A stretch of DNA of 64,000 bases from Toxorhynchites rutilus septentrionalis (GCF_029784135.1 NC_073746.1:67830763-67894762); one strand, 5' to 3'; counted from the first letter of the stretch, positions 47,346 through 60,090 are shown. Translations and numbers: made by a program. Notes: generated from the letters alone by a model not told the origin.

Positions 47346-48122
47346 AAAAACACTAGAACATTTCATGAGATTCAACTATCGGTTCATTGCTGATCGTAAA
47401 TAAATTTAAAAGAGAATTAAAAGAATAATATAGAAAAATTTGTTTTTCAGAATTCTGGCAACCATGAGAATTAATAAAATGCGGAGCTGTGTGTTAGTGC
47501 ACATGTGTGAACAAGTATAAACGTGTAGGCAGCAAAATAGACTCAATTCGAAGTTTGAAAATTTACATTTCTCCCCCTATCCTTGTTCTGTTTGGTGACT
47601 GAATAAGTAGCGAGTGCTTCTGAAAACATTCCTCAACTTGCGTTGTACTCTTTTAGAATCTCCGATATTCGTCGTCATGGTACAAATAAACGACAAAAAC
47701 AAACACACTCAAGAAATGCGACATAATTCCGCTAAGAACAGTAACCCCACGATGAGCAATATTCATTCAGAAAGAGCCACATCTTTGACAGCTTCCAACA
47801 ACAAAATCATCACCAGAGTCCACCATTTTTGTTTATGAACAGCGAGTGGATTCCGACTGCGCCCGCTCTGCTGTCTGTCCTCAGGGTTTGCGATTGCTCT
47901 CTGTTGCATGCTGTCGATGTCCGCCATGCCGTTAGCTTTGGATGTGTGTGCGGGTGCGAATGAAAACATACCACAACCAACGGGTGAAAGATAACTTTTC
48001 TCCCGTTCGTCGCTATGTTGGATCGAAAAACGGTTTAGGGCCGTCGCGCATCCGAACGTACACAGAGAGGGAGAGAGAGCGACAATTCGTACCAGTTCTC
48101 GTTCATTGTGGGGTATTGCACT
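47346..48122. other. Gene-free stretch rising in GC content
   Basis: No coding gene was supported. From about 47860 the base composition becomes balanced, and a GAGAGGGAGAGAGAGCGA run occurs at 48065-48082, upstream of the possible exon at 48123. Confidence 0.35.
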
Positions 48123-48215
48123 CAGTTCCCGTCACCAATCCCATTTCACTTCAGTTCGCCACCCACAAGCTATAACCAAAAATTAAACCCCCACCGAAGG
48201 CGACGAGTTGCATCT
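48123..48215 (+). promoter_or_regulatory. Possible non-coding first exon with initiator
   Basis: TCAGTT occurs at 48122-48127 and again at 48151-48156, fitting the arthropod initiator. A GA-rich tract lies 40-60 bp upstream, and a strong donor CATCT|GTGAGT closes a 93-bp untranslated exon at 48215. No TATA box or clear downstream element was seen. If real, the coding exons are elsewhere. Confidence 0.35.
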
Positions 48216-49203
48216 GTGAGTTTATGTATGCTTTGGTAGCTTCTTTTTTCTCTCTCTCGTGTTTGTTTTGGATGGGTGTTTTGTTTTGTTGTTTTGCTTT
48301 GTTTGTTTTATTTAATGGCTTTCATTCTGGACTCGTTGTCGTGTAAAATGCAAACTGATGGCCGCGATCCTTTTTCATTGTTTATTTTGTTGGAAAATAT
48401 ATGCTCGGAAATTTTGAACATGATTGGAATTAATCAATTTTGGCATATATTGTTTCACGGAAGAACAATATTAAACTTTTTCTCATGAAGCTGTATTTTC
48501 CCAGTGACACCACACTAAGGCGATCCGTAGCCTGTTTGTTGTTTATTTAGTACTCTGATTCATTAATAACACAGACACCCCGAACCGATTCATCTCATTC
48601 CAGGCCGGAAACTTCCTGAAGTGTAGACACTGATTCGATTTGCCGACGCTGATTGCCTGTCGCCGTATTTACTAGAATCTATAAAAACAAGAATTAATTA
48701 ACTTGTAACGATCAATTGAGTGCAGCGCACAAAACCGTCGATTGTTTTGCTCGGTCTTTGTCGCCTCCCATCGAAACGGTTCACTTTCCAGTGGTCTGAG
48801 GTGATTGGATTGGGTCCACAATCTACTGCGCAGTTGTTGTGTGATGTATATACCCGAAAACATATATTCATCCCCGGCATTCACCTTCATTAGTCATTTA
48901 TATCTCAACTCAACAATAACGACGAGCGTGTGTTGCGTACACGACTTCCTCATCGCCATTCAACCATCCATCATTTCGGCGCTTTTCGATGTTTCTTTAT
49001 GTGTGCGCTCTCACGGGGGGAAGGGGGAAACGCGGGCATGCGGTTATGTTGCTTGCTACATGCATTGCCCTCTCGGGCGAGGGTCAATTAATTTCAACTC
49101 TGAAACAATTGGAAGAACCACTCGGTCATTTTGATGATTTCTTGCCGTCCGCTCGTGTGTTTGCGTCATTCATGTTGCGACGATGTTGGCCTTTTCCCGA
49201 CCA
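48216..49203. other. Gene-free stretch
   Basis: No gene was supported between the possible first exon and the tRNA-Lys gene. Short open frames on both strands lack family features. Confidence 0.35.
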
Positions 49204-49276
49204 GCCCGGCTAGCTCAGTCGGTAGAGCATGAGACTCTTAATCTCAGGGTCGTGGGTTCGAGCCCCACGTTGGGCG
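49204..49276 (+). tRNA. tRNA-Lys(CTT)
   Basis: 73 bp from GCCCGGC to TTGGGCG. The acceptor stem pairs; the D-arm TAGCTCAGTCGGTAGAGCA, the anticodon arm GAGACTCTTAATCTC with anticodon CTT, and the T-arm GTGGGTTCGAGCCCCAC are all canonical. There is no intron. TTTT follows at about 49283 as a pol III stop. Confidence 0.95.
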
Positions 49277-49364
49277 TGGAATGTTTTGGCCGTTAATCAT
49301 CATCATTACTTTCTTATGTTTCATTTATCAAAATATACAAACGCTGCATTCTCGACACTATCAG

Positions 49365-49576
49365 CCCTATTCTGTATTCCGACGGATTTCCATTTCGTCG
49401 AAATCGTTGTTTCGTTCGAACTATAATTTCGCTTCACCTATTTCGAACGTTTTGCCCCTTTAATGTTCTAAGAGAAACAGATGAAACGAAATGCAAAAAC
49501 AACTCGAACGGAATACAGAATGGAATTTAATCAAGTCGTTCGAAATATTTCGAATCGATCGAAATACAGAATAGGG
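49365..49576. mobile_element. MITE with CCCTATTCTGTATT ends (212 bp)
   Basis: The ends are CCCTATTCTGTATTCCGACG and the inverse of TCGAAATACAGAATAGGG. The interior is rich in TTCG/CGAA words (TTTCGTTCGAACTATAATTT). A half copy lies at 12508-12575. No clear target duplication was found. Confidence 0.7.
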
Positions 49577-50542
49577 GTTTATATTTTGCTCTCGCGGAGA
49601 TAGTAAGTAGTAATATAAATCAGCTCATCTGTCGTTCAAACAATCTTTACCGATTCCGTCCATTGATGCATCATAGATAAGTGGAGTAATTGTGATGTAC
49701 AGGGGGGCTGAGGAATTATCGAAGGTAATTTATTTAATTTCTTTAATTTTAATTTCCACAGTATCCTCAAATATCCTTATTTTCTTTTTTGTTTGGGCAG
49801 TAATGACTACCGGGTTCAAACCTGTTTAATCTTCATACTCCATTCAAACAAAACAAATTTGACTCCTGTTTCAAACTGTTTCAATCCGCAAAACAAATGT
49901 CCGTAAAACCAAAGGCTGATTTGAAATAGTCACATGTGAATATATCGTAGTATCTTTTATCACAGCATCCAAAAGTGTAAAGAAATCTGTAGAAACTCAA
50001 TTGTCCAGTTCGAAAGAACCTTTTATTGTACCCCAAGCCAGTAAAGCCGATAGCCACCGGTCTGCCTATACACTGCGTTTCACAACTATAGAATCGAAAC
50101 CATGTCAGGAACTTATGAGAAGTGATCGGACGAATAGTACATGTGAGTATTTGTATGAGTCATTTGAAGAGCTTAGATGAGCAGTATCTTCTGCGTAGAA
50201 CGAGATATACACTACAACATAGTGCAGCATGGTCGCAATCACCCCGAATGGGTTATTTGAACTGATTGAGAACTAAAGATGACCTACGAATTAGAAACTT
50301 ATCGTAATTCATGTCAACTTGACGTTAGTTTTGTAAATGAGTGAGAGTTTCTCCATCTGGTTCTATAATTATGAAACACTGGAGTTTTAGTTTTTTTCTT
50401 GCGCGTCTGAACACAACAATAAAGTTCAAATGACCAGTTTTATAAATGAAGATAGTCATTATATCCTAAACTATATACTTCAATTCAACCGACTTCTTAC
50501 TTAGACTTCTGGAAACTTAGAAAAAAGTAGAAGGGTCTGAGC

Positions 50543-51328
50543 TAGGATTGGTCGATCTTGAATCGATTTTCAGAGGATCAATTTTTTCCACTTCGATCTC
50601 CGATTTTTTTAATCGATTCATTCTACCCGAAAAAAATGTGAAAATCGATCTTTTTCTTTCGATTTTTTCGATCTCAGAGTTTTTTTTTCAGTGTACGTCG
50701 CTTTCAATCTCACCACTTGAACAATTGTATAAACATAATGTCAACATTTGGATAGCTTTCGAAGATGTCAAATTAGTGATAGTGAATAGGATTGGGCGAA
50801 CTTGGATCGATATTTAGAAGATCGATCTTTTCCTTTTCGATTTCCGATGTTTTGGATCATATTCCTTCTACTCAAAAAAAAAATCGCGAAAATCGATTTT
50901 TTATTTTTGATCTTTTTGTGATTTTTGAGGAGTAGTTTTGTAAGTTTGGTCATTACAAAACAAGAACTAAACTACTAGAACTGGAACTACTACCAAGATT
51001 TATTCAATTAAATACTTCCATGACGGTTCAAGATGAATGGCCTGGAAAATAGTTTTTTTGGACTGTGTTATAACCTTTATTCTGAATATCAAAATGAAAT
51101 GCCTTTGATTTTTGGATAGAAATGTGAAATGTTTATTTCATGTTTAAAGAAAAGGCAAAACTTATATAAAACAAGTCAATAAATTGGAAAAAAGGTGTTC
51201 GATTTTTCAAAGATCGATTCAGCAAAGATCGATTCTTTGGTACCGATTTAATCGGTGAATCGATTCCTACGCCGTTTAGAAAATCGATCCATCAAGATCG
51301 ATCTTTTTCTCAAGATCGCCCAATCCTA
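50543..51328. mobile_element. hAT MITE rich in ATCGAT (786 bp)
   Basis: The ends TAGGATTGGTCGATCTTGA and inverse TAGGATTGGGCGATCTTGA are flanked by the 8-bp duplication GTCTGAGC (50535-50542 and 51329-51336). The left ~150 bp are partly repeated at 50788-50940 (AGGATTGGGCGAACTTGGAT), so the left end is tandemly duplicated. ATCGAT and GATCGAT words are very dense. Confidence 0.87.
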
Positions 51329-51349
51329 GTCTGAGCCTAGGGGCATGGA

Positions 51350-52515
51350 AGTTTGACGTAGGACTGTGATTGTTCAGAACCCTTGGTTATTTTAAATGTA
51401 ATTCTTTTCATTGTTCAGAAATCTGTTAGTTTAACTCTTTTGAAACTCTAAATGGTAGCTGAATAGGGCCGTTCGTTGTATGTACTCATAACCTTCAAAC
51501 GGTTTGTAACGAACAAAGAAAGACAAAAGCTTCTGGCAAGAAGTTCAACTTCTAACTGAGAATGATTAATGAATATCAGTGGGACAAATAACAGAGTGGA
51601 ATGGTAGATGAAGTATATGTGAATCGGTAAACAAAAACAAATATCGTCATTGATTACATTGACTATGAAATTTATGGGGAAGAAACGAAAAAAACAAGTT
51701 GAAAATACTCACGCTTTCGTGATATTTTGAGGTAAAATACACATAAAATCATGAACCTGTTTTATTTTCAATAGATAGCTATGGTATTGTGATTTCTTTC
51801 CATTGTCTTTTTCTTATTATTAGTCTTGTTCTAAGGCATCGAGTGCAGTAGCTTTTTCGGTGAAATAATGTTCGCTTGCAGACTATCACAATCAAGTCGT
51901 ATTGGTTCTACTGCTCAATCTATCATAGAAGGAATTGAGTCATTGAGAGTTATGAATATGAGCCATGAAAAATATTAATATTTGATTTCGTTTCTTTTTT
52001 GTGATGCGATGTAATGCAGATCTCAATAAGTCTTCGCATGATAATCGCTGCCTCTTCTTAATTAATGAACGATCACTGCATGGGTGACACTTTCCTCGTT
52101 GCTTTGATGAAATCTTGCATGATGTTTAAGTGATGCATGAAATCTTGCATCTGATTACTTTAACTTCTTGCTAACTTGCTAGATAGAAAGAATTATTGCA
52201 CGCCATTTTGTGTTACATACAGCATTCATGGGAACGAAGTTGGAAGAAAGAATGTATAATACATGATTTACCTTCACCTCCGCTCGCAAAACATACCTCT
52301 TCTATTTGTTAAACTGCTCACTTGTTTTATTATTTCGACTGTTGATGTCTCAGGCGAAAAAAATGCTGGATAAATTTGCCGTCTAATGGTATATATTATA
52401 ACATATATCGTAAGATCGATTCTGCATAATATACATTTGAAAACTCTTAATAAACGTTACATTTTTCGTAGAGTGACCCCCCTATATAGAAATTAAAGAC
52501 GTAGTCCTACGTCAA
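51350..52515. repeat. GACGTAG-ended repeat
   Basis: The left end TTTGACGTAGGACTGTGATT and the right end AAAGACGTAGTCCTACGTCA share a 14-bp inverted core (TTTGACGTAGGACT). It belongs to the same loose family as 4597, 5170, 41955, 45645 and 47345. Target duplication is not clear. Confidence 0.55.
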
Positions 52516-52547
52516 AATGAGTGGTTCTATAGTTGTGAAACGCAGTG

Positions 52548-54097
52548 TATAAGGCTGTAACACGAACGAACAAAACACTCGAAAATATACTGTCGGACCT
52601 AACACACCTCTCGTTATCATTTTTTATCTCGCAAAATACTTATCCGTTGTCGCGCATTTAAACCGCTTCACGCCGAACAGTGTCGCAAATAATTTTCATT
52701 TGTCGTGTCGAAACAAAACCTTTTATCTAAACCCACCGTCATTCAAACACTTTTCTGCATCTTCAAGTGCGACAGCGTAAACGCAGTCAGCTATGTATGA
52801 AGCGATCACTACTACTAATGTGCTGCCTTGCCATTTGATAATCAAAGACGCAGCTTCGATAACGGGATCGCTTTGACATCTGTTTCACGAGTTCAATATA
52901 GAAGTCAGGACAAATCGATTTGTAGGACAGATTCCTAGCTGCATCAAATCGTTTTTCAGCTTCTTCTACATCGATACCAACGTAAACATCCTAAGGGCTT
53001 CTTCAGAAAGTCTTTAAAATCTTTCACTTTATCTCAGCGAATCGTTGCCCGTAGCTCTCCAAACATAAGTCACCCAACATGATCAGCAATAACATTTTTG
53101 TCTCATTCTAAAGTTCGCAAAATTGAGAACTTTCTGATTTATTTCCTCATTTTTTCCATAATAAAAAATCTCGCTCGAACGTTCTATGAAGCATATAAAA
53201 GCCGAATTATTCGTTTAACTAGATTAGTCAATAATTTGGTTATAACAGCATTGTATTGGTCTACAAAAGCTATGATAAAAAAAAAGAGTAAACAAATTGA
53301 ATTGACTCAAAAGACTGAGATTTGGAAGAATTAAATATAGGTAATCAATGCTATTTCTACTTCGTATACTGCCGTTCTACGCATAGTTGTCCCGTGTTCC
53401 AAAATCAGCAACTGAGAAAAAAGCATTCAAAGTTTTCTAGCATATTTGTCTACCAGAAGCTTCAAGCATTTCGGTTTAGCAGTACACTGAGTTTTTTGTA
53501 TGCAGAGAGCTATTGTTTAATTAATTGTGAAAAGATATCCTCATTTGAATTGATCAAGCTTTGTTACAGGGTTGAAAATTCATAGTGGGACAGTTATGCC
53601 TAGAATATGCACATGGGACAATTGGACTTGATGTTGTTTTTTGAAATACTGGGAACAAACCTTTTTTTTGTTGTTGTGTTTTTCCAAAAGATTGTGCAAA
53701 AACATCGTTTTATGAAGATGGGAGTGATCTGCAATACTTTGCAGAATATAACTCTCGTTGTTTTTGGGCATTCGCTAACAAGGTGTACACTTGTTCTGTA
53801 AAACTTTTTTTTTATTTGTTTGAGAATTAGTTCGTTCTTCCAAACTAGAAATGAGTACATCAGCCCAGGTAAAAGCCTGACATAAAATTCTTGTACTTGA
53901 ACAGATTTATTGTATAGTTACGTAAAATTGAACATCGGACATTTTTCCCTATATTAGCTCGCAAATAAAATTATCCTCGACAATCGGAAAACGGAGAGTT
54001 TTGAAAAAAAAACACCGTATTAACAACAGGAATTTTCTTCACAAACATTGTTTAAAAAATATTCTACATCGACTGCTTGCTACCAAACTATAGCATA
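52548..54097. other. Gene-free stretch
   Basis: No gene was supported. Small overlapping open frames at 53098-53860 on both strands have no family features. Confidence 0.35.
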
Positions 54098-55044
54098 TAA
54101 GGTAAATGGTTTTGGTTTGTCCAGGTGAAAATATGATCATGGTTTGTTCACTTTTTTAAATGCTCTAATATAGCGCACCTGTGTCAAATCTGGTATTCGA
54201 ATTTTATTTATTTGAACAAAATTGTCTTTTTTATTATTTACATTAGTTTTATAGTATATTTTTACCAATTCACATGTTTTGAAGGATTATAAAATCCACC
54301 TTCTATTTATGTCAATGCGCCCCTCATTTGAGATAACTTTCAATCAATCACCAGATTATTTGCCACGTATTCAGATCTTTTCTGGATTATAACACTTACA
54401 AATATTGTAAACATCATGCTTGCACAACATTTGTATCAGATTTACATAGCTAAACCATGTAACTAACGCATTTCGATGACCTCAATTCTGATCATGAGTC
54501 CGATTCCGATTCACTAATGTTGTTTTGTCCACATGAATTCTATGACAACTGCTTGGCGCGCTGCAGTTTGCTTATGGTGTCCTTCGCGCATAGCAGAAAT
54601 AAAGATTCTCTGTGTTGAGAGTGTTGAGGTGAACACTTTTAAAATGCTCAATAAGGGCAATATTCTGCAGAAAGCTTAGATTATGAATGAATCAATATGA
54701 CGACAGTAAACTAAAGAAATGAGAAATTCAACATCTACTTGAAAATTCGATTTTTTCATTCGAAAATGATGATTTCTAAAACCGGACAAACCATTATCAT
54801 TTTTTGGACAAATCATGATCATAGGTGGAGAAACCATGATTATAATTTCTCTTTGAGGAAAATCGTTTAAAAACATAAAAATTTGAATAATTTCAATGCC
54901 TTATGGTAGTATTAGCAACTAGAGACTTGGGGTTTTTGAACAAACTCAAACTCGTATTGATTATATGTGATTTTCATGAAGAAAAATCTATTTGCATTCA
55001 CTAGTTGCGTGAAAACACCCTAAATCGGACAAACCAAGATCATT

Positions 55045-56457
55045 TGGATGCTTCACTTGCCAAATCGATCAACTCCATTTTTCATTTTTTGAATATTATT
55101 AAATTTTAACATTAAAGCACCTGATTAGCTCCTAACTGAAAATATTTAAAACAAATTTCTTTGATGATAAGTATTAACACCACTAAATGACAAAATCTTT
55201 TTAGCCATTGAATAATAAATAATTTATGTCAGAATCCAATCTGATTAACTCCATACTATAATGTATTTATGTCATAATAAAAATCTAGTTAACTCGCTGC
55301 ACTATTTTTCCTCTCCTACGGAGACATCTGTAAGTTGTTCGTTTAATTTCGTTATTCGCGTTGACGGCATTGAGCTTCGTATTACGAATTGGGGGAGTGA
55401 GCATGGCAATATGGGTTTGCAGAAGGAATGAACCCACTCTCAAAATGAAAATTATGAATCAAAATTATTTTTCCCAAATTAAATTAGTTCTCTATGTAAA
55501 TGAAAATCTCTTTTGCCTGCAGGTGTCTCATGATAGTTTTATATTATAATGGTAAGTTTTGGTGAGAATATCTGAAAATTTATAGAAAATAGTTTAAATT
55601 AGGGTCAGGACAACGTACTTCAAGTTATTAAATAACGCAATAAAAATCAAACAAATTTTAGCAATTTAAAACTGCCTTTTGGCCAACTAATCTGATAGAA
55701 AATAATTTGCCTCATACAAACTAATATATCCAGTTGTCGACACCGTACCGAACAAAGTTCGAGAAAAATAGTTGTATTCGAACTGCTACAAGTACAGATT
55801 CTTGTAAATTTCTAATTTAGTGTGAATTGTTAAAAAAAAAATTAAATCGTTATAACATTGGATGATGATGATGTTATAACATTGGATGATGGTCATAACA
55901 ATTATTTGAGTAGGGAAATTAATGAATCGGATGGTTCTTCAATTCAAATTACTGTCAGAAGGCTCGAGAAAATCGGAAACGGTTTTGTATTTATTCGGAT
56001 TCGTCATTTGATCACAGCAATGAAAGAATCGCGGCAAAATATTCGGCTGAACGAAAAAGAAGCCGCAATCCTGATAAATGGGACCGAAATGTCCAAAGCA
56101 TAATATAATGAATGATGTAAGATACAGAAACAGAAATGGACGTTTAATATCTGAAAAAACATTTTCAAATTTCATAAATATTCAAAGACTGGATTTGAAT
56201 TGATAATTGGCTTTCACTTTCCAAAACTTCCCTAATCACGAAAAAAATGTAGTAATGATAACAAATGCTCCAAGTTTATTCCATCTTATACTTTCTATAT
56301 GTCGTCAGATCAAATATGCGTTTGCAATAATACATTCTACATCGTATTTTCGAACTTGTAATCTGAAAAGAATTTTAAAAAACAACATATAATATTGTAT
56401 CATTTTTCGCAACATCTTGTTTTATGGAGTTAATCGATTTGGCAATTGAAGCATCCA
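55045..56457. mobile_element. 1413-bp element with 35-bp inverted ends
   Basis: The ends begin TGGATGCTTCACTTGCCAAA (left) and TGGATGCTTCAATTGCCAAA (right, inverted), with two mismatches over about 35 bp. It entered the last bases of the TA element 54100-56464, giving either a 2-bp (TT) or 4-bp (ATTT) target duplication depending on where the ends are placed. Superfamily is unresolved. Confidence 0.8.
55858..56103 (+). CDS. Hypothetical 81-codon frame inside the 55045 element
   Basis: Starting MDDDDVITLDDGHNNYLSRE, it is acidic at first, then basic (MKESRQNIRLNEKEAAILIN). I recognise no domain. A 21-bp direct repeat (TATAACATTGGATGATGATG-like) at 55852-55888 spans its start. It could be a relic of the element's own protein or chance. 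Confidence 0.2.
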   Translation: MDDDDVITLDDGHNNYLSREINESDGSSIQITVRRLEKIGNGFVFIRIRHLITAMKESRQNIRLNEKEAAILINGTEMSKA

Positions 56458-56912
56458 TTTACCCTACCAATGTTTTCCAAAAAAAAAAATGATATAGCTG
56501 ACCAACAGTATTTTATGCTCCTGCAGGCCGTGGCCTCATGACTGAACATAACCTTTCATCATGGCTTCATTCTCACAGCTGTTTCGTCTTCTGAACTGCT
56601 TTGTTCGTTCGTAATGGAATCGTGATGATAAATGATAAAAATAGAACATTCACCCAGGTGGCGCGGAAGTGTTCGTTATTGTCGCCTGCGAACCTCATAG
56701 AAGCTCCAATTAGTCACGGCTGTGCGTTGTGACGCGAGACAAAATATGTGCTATCGACTCGTAAATCATATTCCGGTTATTCCAGTCATGTAGTCTGTTG
56801 TTTATATTGTTCAAAATCATTTTTATCGCTTTGGAATGCTTTCACAGAATATAGCGTCACAGACCTTCTGTTGAATATTTTTATGATATAATGACCTGTG
56901 ATATGTCTAAAA

Positions 56913-59900
56913 CAGGGTGGCCAAAAAAAAAGCGGGAAACGCGGGAAAAGTTGGAAATTAAAATTTATCAGGAAAAATGAAGGAAAAAGTCGGGATTTTT
57001 GGCTCAGTGTTTTTTTTTTGCCGCCTAAAATTACAGTGACATTTTGTTAGCGCGTTACGTTACAGCTCAATGAACTGGAAAAAAGGTAATGAAGATGGTG
57101 GTTCTTCGAGCGACATAGCATGCGCTGCCATAACTATTTCTCAAATATTGACGTAAGTCGTTGTGTTTATATTCGATTGCCTACACAAATCTATGTGATA
57201 ATGCTATTTTCAGTATGTGTTTTATCAATGAAAAACATACGTTTCATTGAAGTTCCCGCTGATTATGAATATAATGTGACAGCATGCAGTGGATATTTGT
57301 GAAATTACGTTGAAAAATGCGAATAAAAGTAATATTTCAGCAAAATATTTTCACTCCCCCACGGCCATAGAAACGAACGAACTTTCATTAGTTTTACCAT
57401 ACTATATTGATATTATTATGGCTCTCAGTGTCAGTGTGTGTGATGTGGGAAAATAGTGTTCAATTAAGCAGCATTTCACCGGAAATGTTAATGGTTCCGA
57501 GGACTAAGAATACAACTGCTCTCTGGACCTTTTTACCATATAAATAATGGAAATAAGTAACAATAGAATTGCCATCTGTTAAAAAACAAACCGTTGCAAG
57601 ATTTCATGAGAAATTGAGTTCAAATCATAATGAAACCGTGAGTATTTTGACCATTGTTTTGTTTCTTTCATATACATTTCATAGAGAACGCAAATAATTA
57701 CGACACGAAATTTTGCATGCGAATACAAGTATACTCCGCCTACTGCTTCGCCTCGATATGTACCTCATTGGTTACAGCTCGAATCCGTGTTTATCAAAAA
57801 TCCTACTCTGTTAAAGAATTCAATGTTTCATGGATGGCCTAGCAGTAAGCTGGAAAATGTTTAAGAATTTTACAAGCGAGGTTCAAGAACTTACATCAAA
57901 CCCATCGTACAGAATTCTCAACATTGAAAGCTGCGGACTCCATACGGTTCACAATTATTCCAAAGAGGAGCTGAGAGAAACCAAATGCAATTTGAATGAC
58001 TTTTTTACAGCATTGTACAGTCTGTTTAAAAATATTACTCTGAGTAGGGCATATTACACGGCCGTAGCGGGTTCAACTGTATTTCCGTTGAAGTTTTGTG
58101 ATGTTCGCTGGGTGGAGAACGAGCGTGTTGCAAGTCAAATGCTACCACAGGTTTGATGGCGAGGTAAGGAAACAAGTGGAGAATAAGCTTATTCAAAGCC
58201 ATCCAAACTTTAAACGGAGTTTCGTTTCAGTTTTTTTTCCGGTCAAAGGTATTCGAGATTTGCGAGAATGCTGTGGATCATACGCTGCTGGGATCAAAAT
58301 TGACTTTTTGTGTTACGACAGCATAGACAGTTAAATCGTTTTTGCATGAATATCAGACCTCTACTTTTCGATGAACTAACGGAATTTGCAAAGGCTGTTA
58401 TGGAGAAAATTATGAAGCCCGAACGACTAAAAAAAGTTAAATCTAAATCATTAGAGAATTTGTTCATACGATCGACCTTTGACATATCCCATTACTCGTT
58501 ACTTAATGTGTATTACACTGAATGTGATTTTCAACATTCCGGATATAGCGAAGAAACAGATGGAGTTATGGTTGGAAGTATTCGTCGATAAACAACATTT
58601 TCCTGGCGCTTGTGCACATAAAATAAAGAATGAGTATGGAAAATTGTGTTCAACGTCTTCTGCTAAAATTATATTATCTGCTTATCAAATAAAAGGTCAA
58701 AGATTGAACAATTCTTGGATGAAACTTATCGCTCAGTCGAAGAAGCTTCCAAATTTGACCTTGTTTGTGGAAAAAAGCTCTAATTCTATCGCATGGCAAT
58801 GTATCATTGGAGGAAGGATTTTCTATCAACGAAAAGGGCTTTCTAGTAAACCAACCCGAGGAAAGTCTTTCGACACAGTGAGTCGTGTACGATACAATCA
58901 CGGATGACGGAGGAGTTACTGATGCTGTAACGTAATTGCTCATCCATTACGGGTGCAATGCTCACTCAAGATACTCAAGATACGTGGGTCCGCGGTCTGG
59001 AAGCCAAAAGTTGTTTTTGCATTTTTGGGAAGCTTATGCCCTCAGAAAAGTTGTCCTAAAAGGATTTTTCGGATATAGTAGTGCTGTATATAGTATTGCT
59101 GTACGAATTTTTCAAATGCGTTTACTATTTTCATTCACAGAAAACCGTAAATCAATAACCAATTTGTATTGAAAGTCACGTCACGATGTTATACATAGTA
59201 AAACACATATTATTTTTGCCATTGCATTCTTCCATTAATTGTTCATAATATAAGCAATCTCACACAGAGATTGTGTTTTAATATGCATTATATATGATGG
59301 GTTATAATTCAGATGACTTTACAAGGATGCATGCATGCACACTAGTTTACATAAGTCCTTAAAATAAAAATAAAAATGGGACGCATTAAAAAAAAGGAGT
59401 CATTGCTAATTACTTCCTGTCAGTGGCGTCGAGTGAAACTTTCGCACCCTGAGCGGAAGAGTTGAGCTACTCCGCATCTCGTCTCACATGCTCCTATTTT
59501 TACTAAGCATTTTTGTCCAGCGTTATTTTAACAAGTCTGGTTTTATTCTTATTATTCAGGCATCCGGTATTTGATTCAAGTAACTTAATTACTTAATTTG
59601 ACTTACATCGAATTAATTGTAGGATTTCGATTGCATAGAAGAGTCGCATTATAAATTTTTGGTTCAAATCAAGAACTGTTCCAAGAGGGTATCCGGGACA
59701 TGCTCGAATTATGTTTGGATATGATCAATTAGGTTCTGGTCAGTTATTCTAATAGATGAATCTTTTTAAATTTGAAAACGTTTTAGGTTCCAGATCACAG
59801 CTGTATATATTTAAGAAACAATCCCATCCGTATCTCCTGAACCCTACATCCAATTGAAAGTCAGTTGCTGAGAAACACACCGTCCAGTTTTTTGTCACTT

Positions 59901-60081
59901 GCGGACTTGGAAACAATAAAGTAGAAATATTTCCGCAATTCGGATTTCAAAAATCAATTTTTAATTAACGACACAATATTATTAAATTTTATTTTTTGAG
60001 AGTCGGGAATTTCGTGAAATCTGCGGGAAAAAGTCGTGAAAAATGCGGGACTTCGAAAAATGATATTGAGTGGCCACCCTG
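56913..60081 (+). mobile_element. hAT-like DNA transposon with decayed transposase (3169 bp)
   Basis: The ends are CAGGGTGGCCA and its exact inverse TGGCCACCCTG. Subterminal GCGGGAAA-type words are repeated at both ends. The direct repeat TGTCTAAAA (9 bp) flanks it at 56904-56912 and 60082-60090. The coding relic inside is on the plus strand. Confidence 0.85.
57830..58907 (+). pseudogene. hAT-like transposase, multiple frameshifts
   Basis: The first readable part is ESCGLHTVHNYSKEELRET, then GSTVFPLKFCDVRWVENERV, wording typical of a hAT-like transposase group in animals. It continues in a second frame at about 58145-58320 (SVFFPVKGIRDLRECCGSYA) and a third at 58320-58500 (RPLLFDELTEFAKAVMEKIM). 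A fourth at 58479-58907 includes IAKKQMELWLEVFVDKQHFP. At least three frame changes and internal stops show inactivity. Upstream catalytic parts were not clearly found. Confidence 0.7.
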
Positions 60082-60090
60082 TGTCTAAAA

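Larger units (their letters stand above)
50071..52547. mobile_element. Tc1-like TA element (2477 bp) carrying nested elements
   Basis: 23-bp identical inverted ends begin CACTGCGTTTCACAACTATA and are flanked by TA (50069-50070 and 52548-52549). Inside are a hAT MITE (50543-51328) and a GACGTAG-ended repeat (51350-52515). No transposase frame was recognised. Confidence 0.78.
54100..56464 (+). mobile_element. TA-flanked iteron-rich element (third copy), split by a later insertion
   Basis: The left end is AGGTAAATGGTTTTGGTTTG after TA (54098-54099). Its right end, CGGACAAACCAAGATCATT, is interrupted at 55045 and completed by TTTACCC at 56458-56464, followed by TA (56465-56466). It aligns with 38193-39158 along its length, including the GATCATGGTTTG iterons near 54134, 54785, 54815 and 54833. 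Confidence 0.82.
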
